This document shows positions 24,712-31,636 of a stretch of 32,722 nucleotides of DNA, piece by piece; the stretch's first letter is position 1, and each line of letters begins with the position of its first letter. Source of the DNA: an uncultured Bacteroidales bacterium (GTDB lineage Bacteria; Bacteroidota; Bacteroidia; Bacteroidales; Coprobacteraceae); assembly GCA_949297285.1 (NCBI GenBank), contig CASFRL010000080.1, forward strand, positions 1-32,722, read 5' to 3'. Under the pieces are notes generated by a model. It ran no database searches, was not told where the DNA came from, and was given only the letters and a program-made list of their open reading frames with translations. A program made the position numbers and the translations under genes.

Positions 24712-24742
24712 CTTGTTTTTCTTCCCAAAGTCGTTACCTTTG
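24712..24742 (+). promoter_or_regulatory. Bacteroidota promoter of the GC-rich lipoprotein gene
   Basis: CTTG (24712-24715), a 19-nt spacer and TACCTTTG (24735-24742), a near-consensus TTTG/TAnnTTTG pair. The leader to the chosen start at 24862 would be about 115 nt. Confidence 0.6.
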
Positions 24743-24861
24743 CAAGTAACGGCATGCTTCAAGTCACTTTCTGCTCGAAGGGAGGGAACTTGAGTTGTTC
24801 CCGTTTTTTGACATCCCCTGCCCGGGCGAATGCAATGAAAAACAATCTAAAACAAGCAACC

Positions 24862-26295
24862 ATGAAAACAAACAAGACCTTCATCTTCTTCCTGTTCGCC
24901 GCGCTGACAATGGCAGGCTGCAAGTACGATGACTCCGAACTTTGGGAGCAAGTCAATCAGAACACCGAAGAACTGGCCGCCCAGGCCGCGCGCATCGCCG
25001 CCCTGGAAGCCTGGCAGGCCGAGACGAATACCAACATCCAGGCCCTGCAGACGCTGCTGAGCACCACGGACTACATCACCGCCGTGACGCCTGTCGTGCA
25101 GGACGGCGTGGAGGTGGGCTACACCATCAGCTTCCTGAACACGCCCGCTATCACCATCTACCACGGCACGAAAGGCGATAAAGGCGACACCCCGCAAATA
25201 GGTGCCGCACCGGCCGACCACGGTAACTGGTACTGGACGCTGAACGGGGAACCCCTGACCGACGCCGAGGGCAACCCCATCCGTGTGAACGGCACGCAGG
25301 GCGATCAAGGCGAACCAGGCATCAGCGCCCCGCTGCCCAAGCTGGACACGGGCACGAAGCTCACCGAAGAGAACGTCACCACCGACACGCAAGGTGACCC
25401 TATCGAGGCCGATGCCGTCTACCTGAGCGTGGACGGAGGCAAGACGTGGACGCGCGTCAGCGGCGAGAAGGGTGACACCGGCTCCGACGGCGACAGTTTC
25501 TTTGTAAATGTCGACACCAAGGATCCCAACTACGTTACCTTCACGCTGGCCAGCGGCTCCTTCCAAGTGCCCCGCTACACGGGCCTCAGCCTGACGTTCG
25601 ATCGAACAAGCGTACTTTTGGACTACAGCAAAAAGGCGAACATACAATGCACTGTCACCGGCATCGACAAGCCCACCAAAGACAACTTCTACCTGGTAGC
25701 CGTCCCCGATGGATGGACAGCCTCCATCAGCGATGGCCTCACCGTCACCGCCCCTGGCACTGACTCAGAGGGTGAAATCCTTGTGATACTGGACAATAAG
25801 AAGGGGAACACCGCCATCGGGCGGATTCGCGTCTCTTGCGGTGCAGTAGGCAACCTCCAGCCAGGCGATCTCGCTGAACTGATAGGCAACTGCACCGACC
25901 TGACCTCCATCACCGTGACGAGCGGCACCATCGGCGACGACGATTGGGAAGCTATCCGAAATAACAAAAGCTCGCTGACCTACATCGACCTCGTGGGCGC
26001 TACCTATACGGGCACCAACGCGGCAGACTTTGTTTACAGCAAATCAGAGGTATACAACCTACCCCTCCAGACCATCAAGCTGCCTCAAGGCGTCACGGGC
26101 CTCGGAAAGCAGGCATTCTTCGGCTGCTCCACCCTGGCCTCCGTCACCTGCCAGGCTACGACGCCGCCCACGCTGGGTAATAAGGCTTTCAATAACTGCT
26201 CCGCCAACCTTAAAATCCTTGTGCCGACCGAGTCGGTAGAGGCCTATAAAACAGCGTGGAGTGCATACGAGGACAAAATCACGTCCATCCTCTAA
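24862..26295 (+). CDS. DUF4988-type lipoprotein with coiled coil, collagen-like triplets and leucine-rich repeats
   Basis: 477 residues from ATG 24862; upstream in-frame ATGs (24835) would place charged residues before the signal. The lipobox is ALTMAGC (Cys19). Then come a coiled coil (~23-60, ELWEQVNQNTEELAAQAARI onward), a DUF4988-like region (TAVTPVVQDGVEVGYTISFL), and three Gly-X-Y stretches (GDKGDTPQIG, GTQGDQGEPG, GEKGDTGSDGDS) between Trp-rich repeats. A BACON-like beta region follows (~215-310), then BspA-type leucine-rich repeats (LQTIKLPQGVTGLGKQAFFGCSTLASVTC) to the end. It should sit on the cell surface and bind a protein or glycan; that is inference. Its G+C content is far higher than its neighbours' (44 of 60 bases at 24961-25020), a sign of transfer. 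Related hairpins bracket it. Confidence 0.85.
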   Translation: MKTNKTFIFFLFAALTMAGCKYDDSELWEQVNQNTEELAAQAARIAALEAWQAETNTNIQALQTLLSTTDYITAVTPVVQDGVEVGYTISFLNTPAITIYHGTKGDKGDTPQIGAAPADHGNWYWTLNGEPLTDAEGNPIRVNGTQGDQGEPGISAPLPKLDTGTKLTEENVTTDTQGDPIEADAVYLSVDGGKTWTRVSGEKGDTGSDGDSFFVNVDTKDPNYVTFTLASGSFQVPRYTGLSLTFDRTSVLLDYSKKANIQCTVTGIDKPTKDNFYLVAVPDGWTASISDGLTVTAPGTDSEGEILVILDNKKGNTAIGRIRVSCGAVGNLQPGDLAELIGNCTDLTSITVTSGTIGDDDWEAIRNNKSSLTYIDLVGATYTGTNAADFVYSKSEVYNLPLQTIKLPQGVTGLGKQAFFGCSTLASVTCQATTPPTLGNKAFNNCSANLKILVPTESVEAYKTAWSAYEDKITSIL

Positions 26296-26405
26296 ATCGC
26301 ATGAAACGGATGTCATGATGACAGAACCTTTCAATGCGACTGGGATAGATATACGGAGATAAGCATCTCTTGACTTGATTCCCTGAGATACAAAAAATCA
26401 GGGAG

Positions 26406-26449
26406 ACGGGCAAGTTCTGGCTGAGCAGAGTCAAGGCTTGCCCGTTTTT
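26406..26449 (+). terminator. terminator of the lipoprotein gene
   Basis: ACGGGCAAG (26406-26414) pairs with CTTGCCCGT (26437-26445), followed by T5. Just upstream lies a second hairpin, TCCCTGA/TCAGGGA (26380-26404), and a TGTCAT-G-ATGACA palindrome (26311-26323). No gene lies between 26296 and 26831. Confidence 0.7.
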
Positions 26450-26462
26450 GTTGGCAAACATC

Positions 26463-26500
26463 AAAAAGGCCGTCTCACGTTTTTTTGAGACAGTCTTTTT
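26463..26500. repeat. right-hand hairpin related to the one at 24405
   Basis: AAAAAGGCCGTCTCA (26463-26477) pairs with TGAGACAGTCTTTTT (26486-26500), with one C-A mismatch and one G-U pair. The left arm shares AGGCCGTCTCA (11 nt) and the right arm TGAGACAG (8 nt) with the outer stem of the hairpin at 24405-24493, including the same C-A mismatch. It can act as a bidirectional terminator and marks the end of the GC-rich block. Confidence 0.75.
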
Positions 26501-26647
26501 TTTTGTTTCATCTCGCTCTTGCCCCGTAAATAACAACAGAATCACCTTTTAAAGATGCTTGCCTAAATGCCGCATCCAAATGTAAGATATGCCAATTCAC
26601 AATAAGAGCTCTTTACTCCTCTTCACGACACAAAAAAATGTGTTATA

Positions 26648-26680
26648 TTTATCTAAATTAAAATATAATATTTATATTTG
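26648..26680 (+). promoter_or_regulatory. promoter of the 26832 membrane-protein gene
   Basis: TTTA (26648-26651), a 21-nt spacer and TATATTTG (26673-26680) in an extremely AT-rich region. Transcription near 26687 would give a leader of about 145 nt containing the pseudoknot at 26758-26813. Confidence 0.5.
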
Positions 26681-26757
26681 ACATATATGTAAAAAACGGT
26701 TTAGCATAACCAAAATCAAGAAAATCAATTCTTCCTTTATTTTTATTGGGGTAAAGA

Positions 26758-26813
26758 AGCATGTAAAAATAAAAGGTCTTTTTTTACATGCTGGTTGAAA
26801 CAGAAAAGACCTT
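26758..26813 (+). promoter_or_regulatory. candidate H-type RNA pseudoknot in the leader of the 26832 gene
   Basis: Stem 1: AGCATGTAAAAA (26758-26769) with TTTTTACATGCT (26781-26792), 12 perfect pairs. The 11-nt loop contains AAGGTCTT (26773-26780), which is perfectly complementary to AAGACCTT (26806-26813). This gives stem 2 of 8 pairs with loops of 3, 0 and 13 nt, the classic H-type layout. Stem 2 can also extend to 10 pairs as an ordinary hairpin that competes with stem 1. The structure ends 18 nt before the start codon, where it could control translation or act as an attenuator. Confidence 0.55.
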
Positions 26814-26831
26814 CATTAAAATCTTTTTATC

Positions 26832-27473
26832 ATGAATAAAAAACTGTTTTACTTTTTTGATCCTGTATGGAGGTATATCGACAATGGATCGTTTTTTAGG
26901 AAACCTTTCTGTTGGTTGTATATCATTATTGCTATTCTCAATCTGCTATTCCCTTTAGGAATTATCTTTGGCGCTATTGGTAGCGGAGTTTTCAACTATA
27001 TGCAAGGAGGTGCCGTTTTTGCCTTTATCTTAATCTTCATTTTTATGTTAGCTCTTGGTGTGATGAGTTTTGTCTTGTGGATAGATCGGCAGAACAAGTT
27101 AAAGGAATTGCTCCCGGAGAATAACGAATTTGTAGCGATTCCCATCGTATCGCATTTTATACAAACATTGGGTGAGTGGATTGGTTTTTATATAGGAATG
27201 TTCGGGTTCTTCGTTTCGTTGCTATTCGTGATATTCAGTGGCAATGAAATGATAAATCAAGTGTTAGGCTTCAACTTACTGCCATTTGGCTCAAGTATAG
27301 TGATGTTAATCATTTATCCTATTATCGGTTTCTTAATTGTAGTTTCGGCCCGTCTTTTAGCAGAGCTGTATCGTGCCCTGGCTTCGATTGCCAATAATAC
27401 GAAACAAATTTCGAATCATCTGAATATGGATACCTCAAACAAGAACAACGAACTCGAGGATACATTATCTTGA
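26832..27473 (+). CDS. small integral membrane protein, DUF4282-like
   Basis: 213 residues with about four hydrophobic helices (~28-50, 60-85, 115-137, 145-170), so an inner membrane protein. The segment after the last helix, FLIVVSARLLAELYRALASIANNTKQI, resembles the end of DUF4282 proteins (R-x-x-x-E followed by an aliphatic helix). A polar tail of about 25 residues follows. No catalytic residues or known function. It stands alone, between the right hairpin of the GC-rich cassette and the helicase, behind a leader with a predicted pseudoknot, and has ordinary base composition. Confidence 0.75.
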   Translation: MNKKLFYFFDPVWRYIDNGSFFRKPFCWLYIIIAILNLLFPLGIIFGAIGSGVFNYMQGGAVFAFILIFIFMLALGVMSFVLWIDRQNKLKELLPENNEFVAIPIVSHFIQTLGEWIGFYIGMFGFFVSLLFVIFSGNEMINQVLGFNLLPFGSSIVMLIIYPIIGFLIVVSARLLAELYRALASIANNTKQISNHLNMDTSNKNNELEDTLS

Positions 27474-27504
27474 TGCGAATAGCACTATTCAAGAGAAGGA
27501 GCAA

Positions 27505-27545
27505 TGGGCAAGAGTGTAAAGTACCTATTGTTTCTTCTCTGCCCA
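27505..27545 (+). terminator. possible terminator of the 26832 gene
   Basis: TGGGCA-a-GAG (27505-27514) pairs with CTCTGCCCA (27537-27545) with one bulged A and a long loop, 30 bp after the stop. It is weak and has no T-run. Confidence 0.35.
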
Positions 27546-27902
27546 AATATCGGTTGAGTCTCTACCCTCTCTTTTCTATATAACAAGTTTCATTATATTC
27601 CGGAATAAAACTTTCGGTTATTTTTTTGCCAATAATCACACGCAAGAGCGTTAAGGGTTACATCTTCGTTTGCAATTTAGGTATATGGTTCTTGCAGCTC
27701 TTCCGCTCTGTCAATGTCCAACAAGTAAATGCAATTATCTCTTATAAACACCTATATCAAAGGTCAAGAAGCGATCTTGAAAACCCGGTTTCAAATATTT
27801 ACAATATATCAAAGTTTAATAGCCTGTATATTATTTTCTTTATAAAGATGAATATATATCTTTTTTTGAGCTCATGACCTAAATAAACCGAAGTAATTTG
27901 TA
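27546..27902. other. gene-free spacer before the helicase
   Basis: AT-rich, with no supported gene. An 83-codon frame (27626-27877) opens with TTG and has a biased, low-quality composition, so I do not call it. A TATCTTTA box (27903-27910) follows, only 4 nt before the helicase start. Confidence 0.5.
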
Positions 27903-27914
27903 TATCTTTACTCC

Positions 27915-29237
27915 ATGATCTTAAAAGAGACTTTATTAGAACGACTGAATCAAAAATTAGGGATAACAGCCCTTAATGAGATGCAAAAAAGCGTCCTCGA
28001 TCGTTTTGAGAAAAAGAGGGATATAATTCTTATTTCACCGACCGGGTCAGGGAAAACAATAGCTTTTCTTTTACCGGTTCTGCAAGAGTTGGACCCGGCA
28101 TGTAAAGAAATACAAGTCTTGATCCTCGTTCCTTCACGAGAATTGGCTACACAAATAAATGCTGTAAGTCATGCAATCTCATCAGGATACAAAATAAATT
28201 GTTGCTATGGAGGACAACCGGTAAAAACAGAGACAAAGTCTTTGCGACAAAATCCGGCTATACTCATCGGTACTCCGGGGAGGATATTAGACCATATCGA
28301 GCACGGCAGAATAGATGTAGAGTCGGTGAAGACTCTGGTATTGGACGAATTTGACAAATGTCTGGAATCGGGATTCCAAGAACAAATGAAATCGATTATC
28401 GGACATCTCTCCGGCATTCGTAAACGTATTCTTACATCTGCTACCCAAGGAGACATTCCGGGATTTACCGGATTGAGAAATCCTGAAACTATATTTTTCG
28501 AAAAAAAAGAGCAAGACAAAAAACTAAGTTTGTTCCTGGTATATTCTCAAGAACGGGATAAATTGAAAAGTCTCGAGATGTTACTGCGAAATCTTCCCTC
28601 CGAACCGGTCCTGATCTTTTGCAACCACCGCGAAAGTACTGAAAGAATCGGAGCTTTTCTTTCTGAACAGCATATCTTCAACGAAATTCTTCACGGTGGA
28701 ATGGGACAACCTGATAGAGAAAAAGCGTTATGCCGATTCAGAAACGGAAGTACGAATATCCTTATTTCGACCGATCTGAGTGCCCGGGGATTGGATATTC
28801 CCGAAATAAAACATATTATACATTATCACTTGCCAATCAATGAAGAAGCATTTATTCATCGAAACGGAAGGACTGCCCGCATGTTTGCAGCAGGGAATGC
28901 CTATTTACTGATCGAATCAAAAGAAAATCTTCCTGAATACATCGAAAACGCCTGTCCGGAGTCGTTCGATTTATCGCCGAATGTCGATCGGCTGGAATTA
29001 CCCCCCATGAATACCTTATATATCAGCAAAGGCAAAAAAGATAAAATAAACAAGGTCGATATTGTTGGATTCTTGATACAAAAAGGAGAATTATCTAAAG
29101 AAGATATAGGTGTGATCGAAATAAAAGATCACTATTCTTATGTTGCCGTTAACCGAAAAAAAATAAATCGAACACTCAGATTGATTCGAAAAGAGAAAAT
29201 AAAGAATATGAAGTCACGATATGAAATTGCCCGATGA
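27915..29237 (+). CDS. DbpA-like DEAD-box RNA helicase
   Basis: 440 residues. Two RecA domains (~1-205 and ~210-345) carry the helicase motifs: Q motif (LGITALNEMQKSVL), motif I SPTGSGKT, Ia PSRELA, Ib TPGR, motif II DEFD (Asp144-Asp147, in place of DEAD), III SAT, V STDLSARGLDIP and VI HRNGRTAR. The C-terminal ~75 residues (TLYISKGKKDKINKVDIVGFL to YVAVNRKK) form a DbpA-type RNA-binding domain, which in E. coli DbpA recognises hairpin 92 of 23S rRNA. This points to a role in large ribosomal subunit assembly. The last codons and stop lie inside a 19-bp hairpin shared with the convergent PCMD gene. A -7-like box ends 4 nt before the ATG, so the transcript may be leaderless. Confidence 0.9.
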   Translation: MILKETLLERLNQKLGITALNEMQKSVLDRFEKKRDIILISPTGSGKTIAFLLPVLQELDPACKEIQVLILVPSRELATQINAVSHAISSGYKINCCYGGQPVKTETKSLRQNPAILIGTPGRILDHIEHGRIDVESVKTLVLDEFDKCLESGFQEQMKSIIGHLSGIRKRILTSATQGDIPGFTGLRNPETIFFEKKEQDKKLSLFLVYSQERDKLKSLEMLLRNLPSEPVLIFCNHRESTERIGAFLSEQHIFNEILHGGMGQPDREKALCRFRNGSTNILISTDLSARGLDIPEIKHIIHYHLPINEEAFIHRNGRTARMFAAGNAYLLIESKENLPEYIENACPESFDLSPNVDRLELPPMNTLYISKGKKDKINKVDIVGFLIQKGELSKEDIGVIEIKDHYSYVAVNRKKINRTLRLIRKEKIKNMKSRYEIAR

Positions 29238-29264
29238 AAATTCAACATCGGGCAATTTCATATC
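29218..29264. terminator. 19-bp perfect inverted repeat overlapping the helicase stop
   Basis: GATATGAAATTGCCCGATG (29218-29236) pairs perfectly with CATCGGGCAATTTCATATC (29246-29264), with a 9-nt loop. It includes the last six sense codons and the first two bases of the stop of the helicase gene, and ends 7 bp before the stop of the convergent PCMD gene. There is no T-run on either side, so a factor-dependent terminator or RNA 3'-end element is likely. Confidence 0.7.
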
Positions 29265-29270
29265 ATCATC

Positions 29271-30221
29271 TTAATAGACGAATGCTACATTATCGATCCA
29301 GAATTTACTACCTACCGAGCCAATATACGCGCCTTGGTCGCTTGCCGAGAAACGGAGCATGACATGCGTAACCTCTTCATCGGCTTTTCCCCAACCCAAT
29401 TCTTGGATCGGTACAATTTTTCCTTTACTATTCCGGGTATAACGAGGATCTTTCGGAGACATCAGCCCCATAAAACTCTGATAACCGCTTCTTTTCGTAA
29501 TATCGCCATACCACACCGGAATCCGGTAATTGTTGACCCAGTCTTTGGTATTGCCAGACAATTTACGGTAAGCAGTACCTACACGACGTGCATAAACATT
29601 GCCGTCTTTATCTTCCCACTGGTGCAATAAATAAAGACATACTTCAGCTTTATCACGCCCCGGTATATTTTCGGCTTTTCCGAATCCGGTTGCTTTAACG
29701 ACTTGCGGCTCCATATGCAACTTATAGTCAAATTGCAAGGCCGTAGGCTTTTTGGTAAAAGGAATTCCTTGATCTAATTTACTTTGCGGATTACTCGTGT
29801 TTTTTATCGGTTCATCCATTCCACCCAAAAAGATCGAACCGGGAGCGACTACCACAATATTAACCAGCCCAATAACTTTACATGTCTCTTTTCGTATTTC
29901 GAGACGCGCACAATACCCATTTCCCCTTTTCTCGGGAAACACGCTCGTACTGGTTTTGACAATCCCCGCCGGACTGGCCATAACACTCGATGTTGCCCAA
30001 GGAGATTTAGCATGCCGACGATAAGGTTTGTTCCCTTCAATTGTCATGGTCGGCGCAATTTCATAAATATAACGGGTATTTCCTCCCAATAAGTTAGACT
30101 CTTTAAGAATTCTCGTTGTCCAATGGTCCATATTGCCAAAAGGAATCATTTCTACTTTCTGGGCACTACACCATTCTATCCAAACAAAAAGTATCCCAAT
30201 CAATAAAAATACTCTTTTCAT
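29271..30221 (-). CDS. PCMD-domain secreted protein
   Basis: 316 residues. The signal peptide (residues ~1-20) ends in CSAQ. The mature protein matches the PCMD (putative carbohydrate metabolism) domain: MIPFGNMDHWTTR at the start, LEIRKETCKVIGLVN, GSIFLGG, KPTALQFDYKL, AEVCLYLLHQWEDKDGN, ARRVGTAYRKLS, WVNNYRIPVWYG and a final SKFWIDNVAFVY. The fold is a beta-sandwich like carbohydrate-binding modules. Function is not established; surface glycan handling is the usual guess. A TATATTTG box lies 25-32 nt upstream (30253-30246, minus strand). It appears monocistronic and unrelated to tatA-tatC behind it. Confidence 0.82.
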   Translation of the reverse strand: MKRVFLLIGILFVWIEWCSAQKVEMIPFGNMDHWTTRILKESNLLGGNTRYIYEIAPTMTIEGNKPYRRHAKSPWATSSVMASPAGIVKTSTSVFPEKRGNGYCARLEIRKETCKVIGLVNIVVVAPGSIFLGGMDEPIKNTSNPQSKLDQGIPFTKKPTALQFDYKLHMEPQVVKATGFGKAENIPGRDKAEVCLYLLHQWEDKDGNVYARRVGTAYRKLSGNTKDWVNNYRIPVWYGDITKRSGYQSFMGLMSPKDPRYTRNSKGKIVPIQELGWGKADEEVTHVMLRFSASDQGAYIGSVGSKFWIDNVAFVY

Positions 30222-30316
30222 AGGTTAATCTATATTTTAAGGGTGCAAATATACCAAGAAATCCTGTAAATCTCCCATTTTAGATTTACCGCAATAAGAA
30301 TAGGACACATTTACCG

Positions 30317-31186
30317 TTATTTAGACCAATCGTCCGATGCTGCCTCTTCAGAGACTTCGGCATCATCTTCTATCTCAGGCTCATCCTTTTTCACAAAGAA
30401 TGCACTGATCTCATACAACATATAAATGGGAAGAAAAACAACCATTAAAGTAAACGGATCTCCTGAAGGGGTAATAACTGCCGCCAGTACCAACAACCCG
30501 ACAATGGCGTAACGACGATATTTCGAAAAAAAGGAACGGGTCAGTATCCCTATTCCTGAAAGCATCCAACACAACAATGGCAATTCGAAAACAATTCCCA
30601 TAATAAAGATCATCATCAGGAAGTTGCTCATATATGAATCGAGAGATATCTGATTCGGAACGATCTCACTGACTTGATATCCTGCCAAGAAACGTAAAGT
30701 CAACGGAAACACAAGAATATAACCAACCAGCACACCGATAAAGAACATTATATTTCCTACCAAAAACGCCATTCTTGCATTTTTTTTCTCTCGCTCATAC
30801 AAACCGGGGCTGATGAAAGTCCACAATTGATATATAATATACGGGAAAGCAAATACAATCGCAAGCCAAAATGAGGTGCTTATATGAATAAAAAACTGTG
30901 AAGCCAGTTGTATATTAATCAAATTTACGTGAAAGCTATCACCGCAAAAATCGGGTAATATAGCCAAATGCTCATTTATAGAAGAAAGGTGAGTCGTTAA
31001 ATTACACAAAGAACGGTATAATACAAAATCGGAAAAACATGGAGCCAAAATAATGGAATCAAAAATATCAGTCATAAAGCAGAAAAAGACGACAGATAAT
31101 ATAACAACTGCCCCAAGCGATCGGAATATGACACCACGCAACGCCTCTAAATGATCCCAAAAGCTCATTTCTTCCATAACTGACAA
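30317..31186 (-). CDS. tatC: Sec-independent translocase TatC
   Basis: 289 residues with six membrane helices. TatC is the receptor for twin-arginine signal peptides in the inner membrane. The N-terminal MSFWDHLEALR is the conserved cytoplasmic signature, and YQLWTFISPGLYEREKK is the conserved first cytoplasmic loop with its Glu. VFPLTLRFL, GIVFELPLLCWML and ITPSGDPFT mark later helices and loops. The first periplasmic region (~45-110) is longer than in E. coli and contains three cysteines. The acidic C-terminus (DEPEIEDDAEVSEEAASDDW) is extra. The start is taken at 31186; ATG 31177 (MEEMSFWDHL) is equally possible. tatA lies 113 bp upstream on the same strand. Confidence 0.93.
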   Translation of the reverse strand: MSVMEEMSFWDHLEALRGVIFRSLGAVVILSVVFFCFMTDIFDSIILAPCFSDFVLYRSLCNLTTHLSSINEHLAILPDFCGDSFHVNLINIQLASQFFIHISTSFWLAIVFAFPYIIYQLWTFISPGLYEREKKNARMAFLVGNIMFFIGVLVGYILVFPLTLRFLAGYQVSEIVPNQISLDSYMSNFLMMIFIMGIVFELPLLCWMLSGIGILTRSFFSKYRRYAIVGLLVLAAVITPSGDPFTLMVVFLPIYMLYEISAFFVKKDEPEIEDDAEVSEEAASDDWSK

Positions 31187-31299
31187 ACCCTTTGTGTAAA
31201 CAGAGAAAAATATTAACTCCTAAAAAAAGGAACAGATCTTCTACTCATTTATACTCGACCTTTTCCCCTTAAAACAAATACTTTTTTCAATCCTATTAG

Positions 31300-31497
31300 T
31301 TATTTCTTATCTGGTGCATCCGGATCGGAATTGATCTGATCTTCGACTTCTTTCAATCCATCTTTAAAATTTCTTACTCCTTTACCCAATCCTTTCATCA
31401 ATTCAGGGATCTTCTTTCCACCAAACAATAACAAAACAACCAAAGCAATAAGAATAATCTCTCCGGCACCTAAGTTTAAAAATAAAAGCGTATCCAT
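31300..31497 (-). CDS. tatA: Sec-independent translocase TatA
   Basis: 65 residues: a short periplasmic N-terminus, one membrane helix ([18 protein letters not shown]), the FGGKKIPEL hinge typical of TatA/B, an amphipathic helix ([20 protein letters not shown]) and a short acidic tail. TatA polymerises to form the protein-conducting patch with TatC. The size and the phenylalanine-glycine hinge favour TatA over TatB, and no tatB is present, so this is a minimal TatAC system. It is the first gene of the pair and has its own promoter facing fabD. Confidence 0.93.
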   Translation of the reverse strand: MDTLLFLNLGAGEIILIALVVLLLFGGKKIPELMKGLGKGVRNFKDGLKEVEDQINSDPDAPDKK

Positions 31498-31532
31498 ATC
31501 TAATTATTTTACTATTTAATTTCTGTTAGAGA

Positions 31533-31565
31533 CAAATGTATGAAATATATTTATTATATAACAAA
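31533..31565 (-). promoter_or_regulatory. Bacteroidota promoter of tatA-tatC
   Basis: Read on the minus strand: TTTG (31565-31562), a 21-nt spacer, TACATTTG (31540-31533). Transcription would start 25-30 nt before the tatA start. Confidence 0.65.
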
Positions 31566-31585
31566 ATAGGATTAAAAAAAATTAT

Positions 31586-31593
31586 TACTTTTG
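31586..31593 (+). promoter_or_regulatory. -7 box of fabD
   Basis: TACTTTTG matches TAnnTTTG, 43 nt before fabD. The upstream box is not clear. It lies back-to-back with the tatA promoter in a 139-bp divergent gap. Confidence 0.5.
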
Positions 31594-31636
31594 CACCTGT
31601 TTTTTAGATTAACAACTATCAGAAAATAAAAACAGC

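Noticed and set aside
24847..25647. Minus-strand 266-codon open frame in the GC-rich cassette
   Set aside because: High G+C removes stop codons from the antisense strand. The translation is Val/Gly/Arg-rich, without motifs, and the plus strand encodes a clear lipoprotein.
24405..26500. A complete insertion sequence or integrative element
   Set aside because: IS-like ends are present only as a fused 48-bp pair and no transposase or integrase gene is encoded in the block.
27626..27877. 83-codon open frame before the helicase
   Set aside because: TTG start, no ribosome-binding context, AT-driven Ile/Asn/Ser/Phe composition and no recognisable domain.
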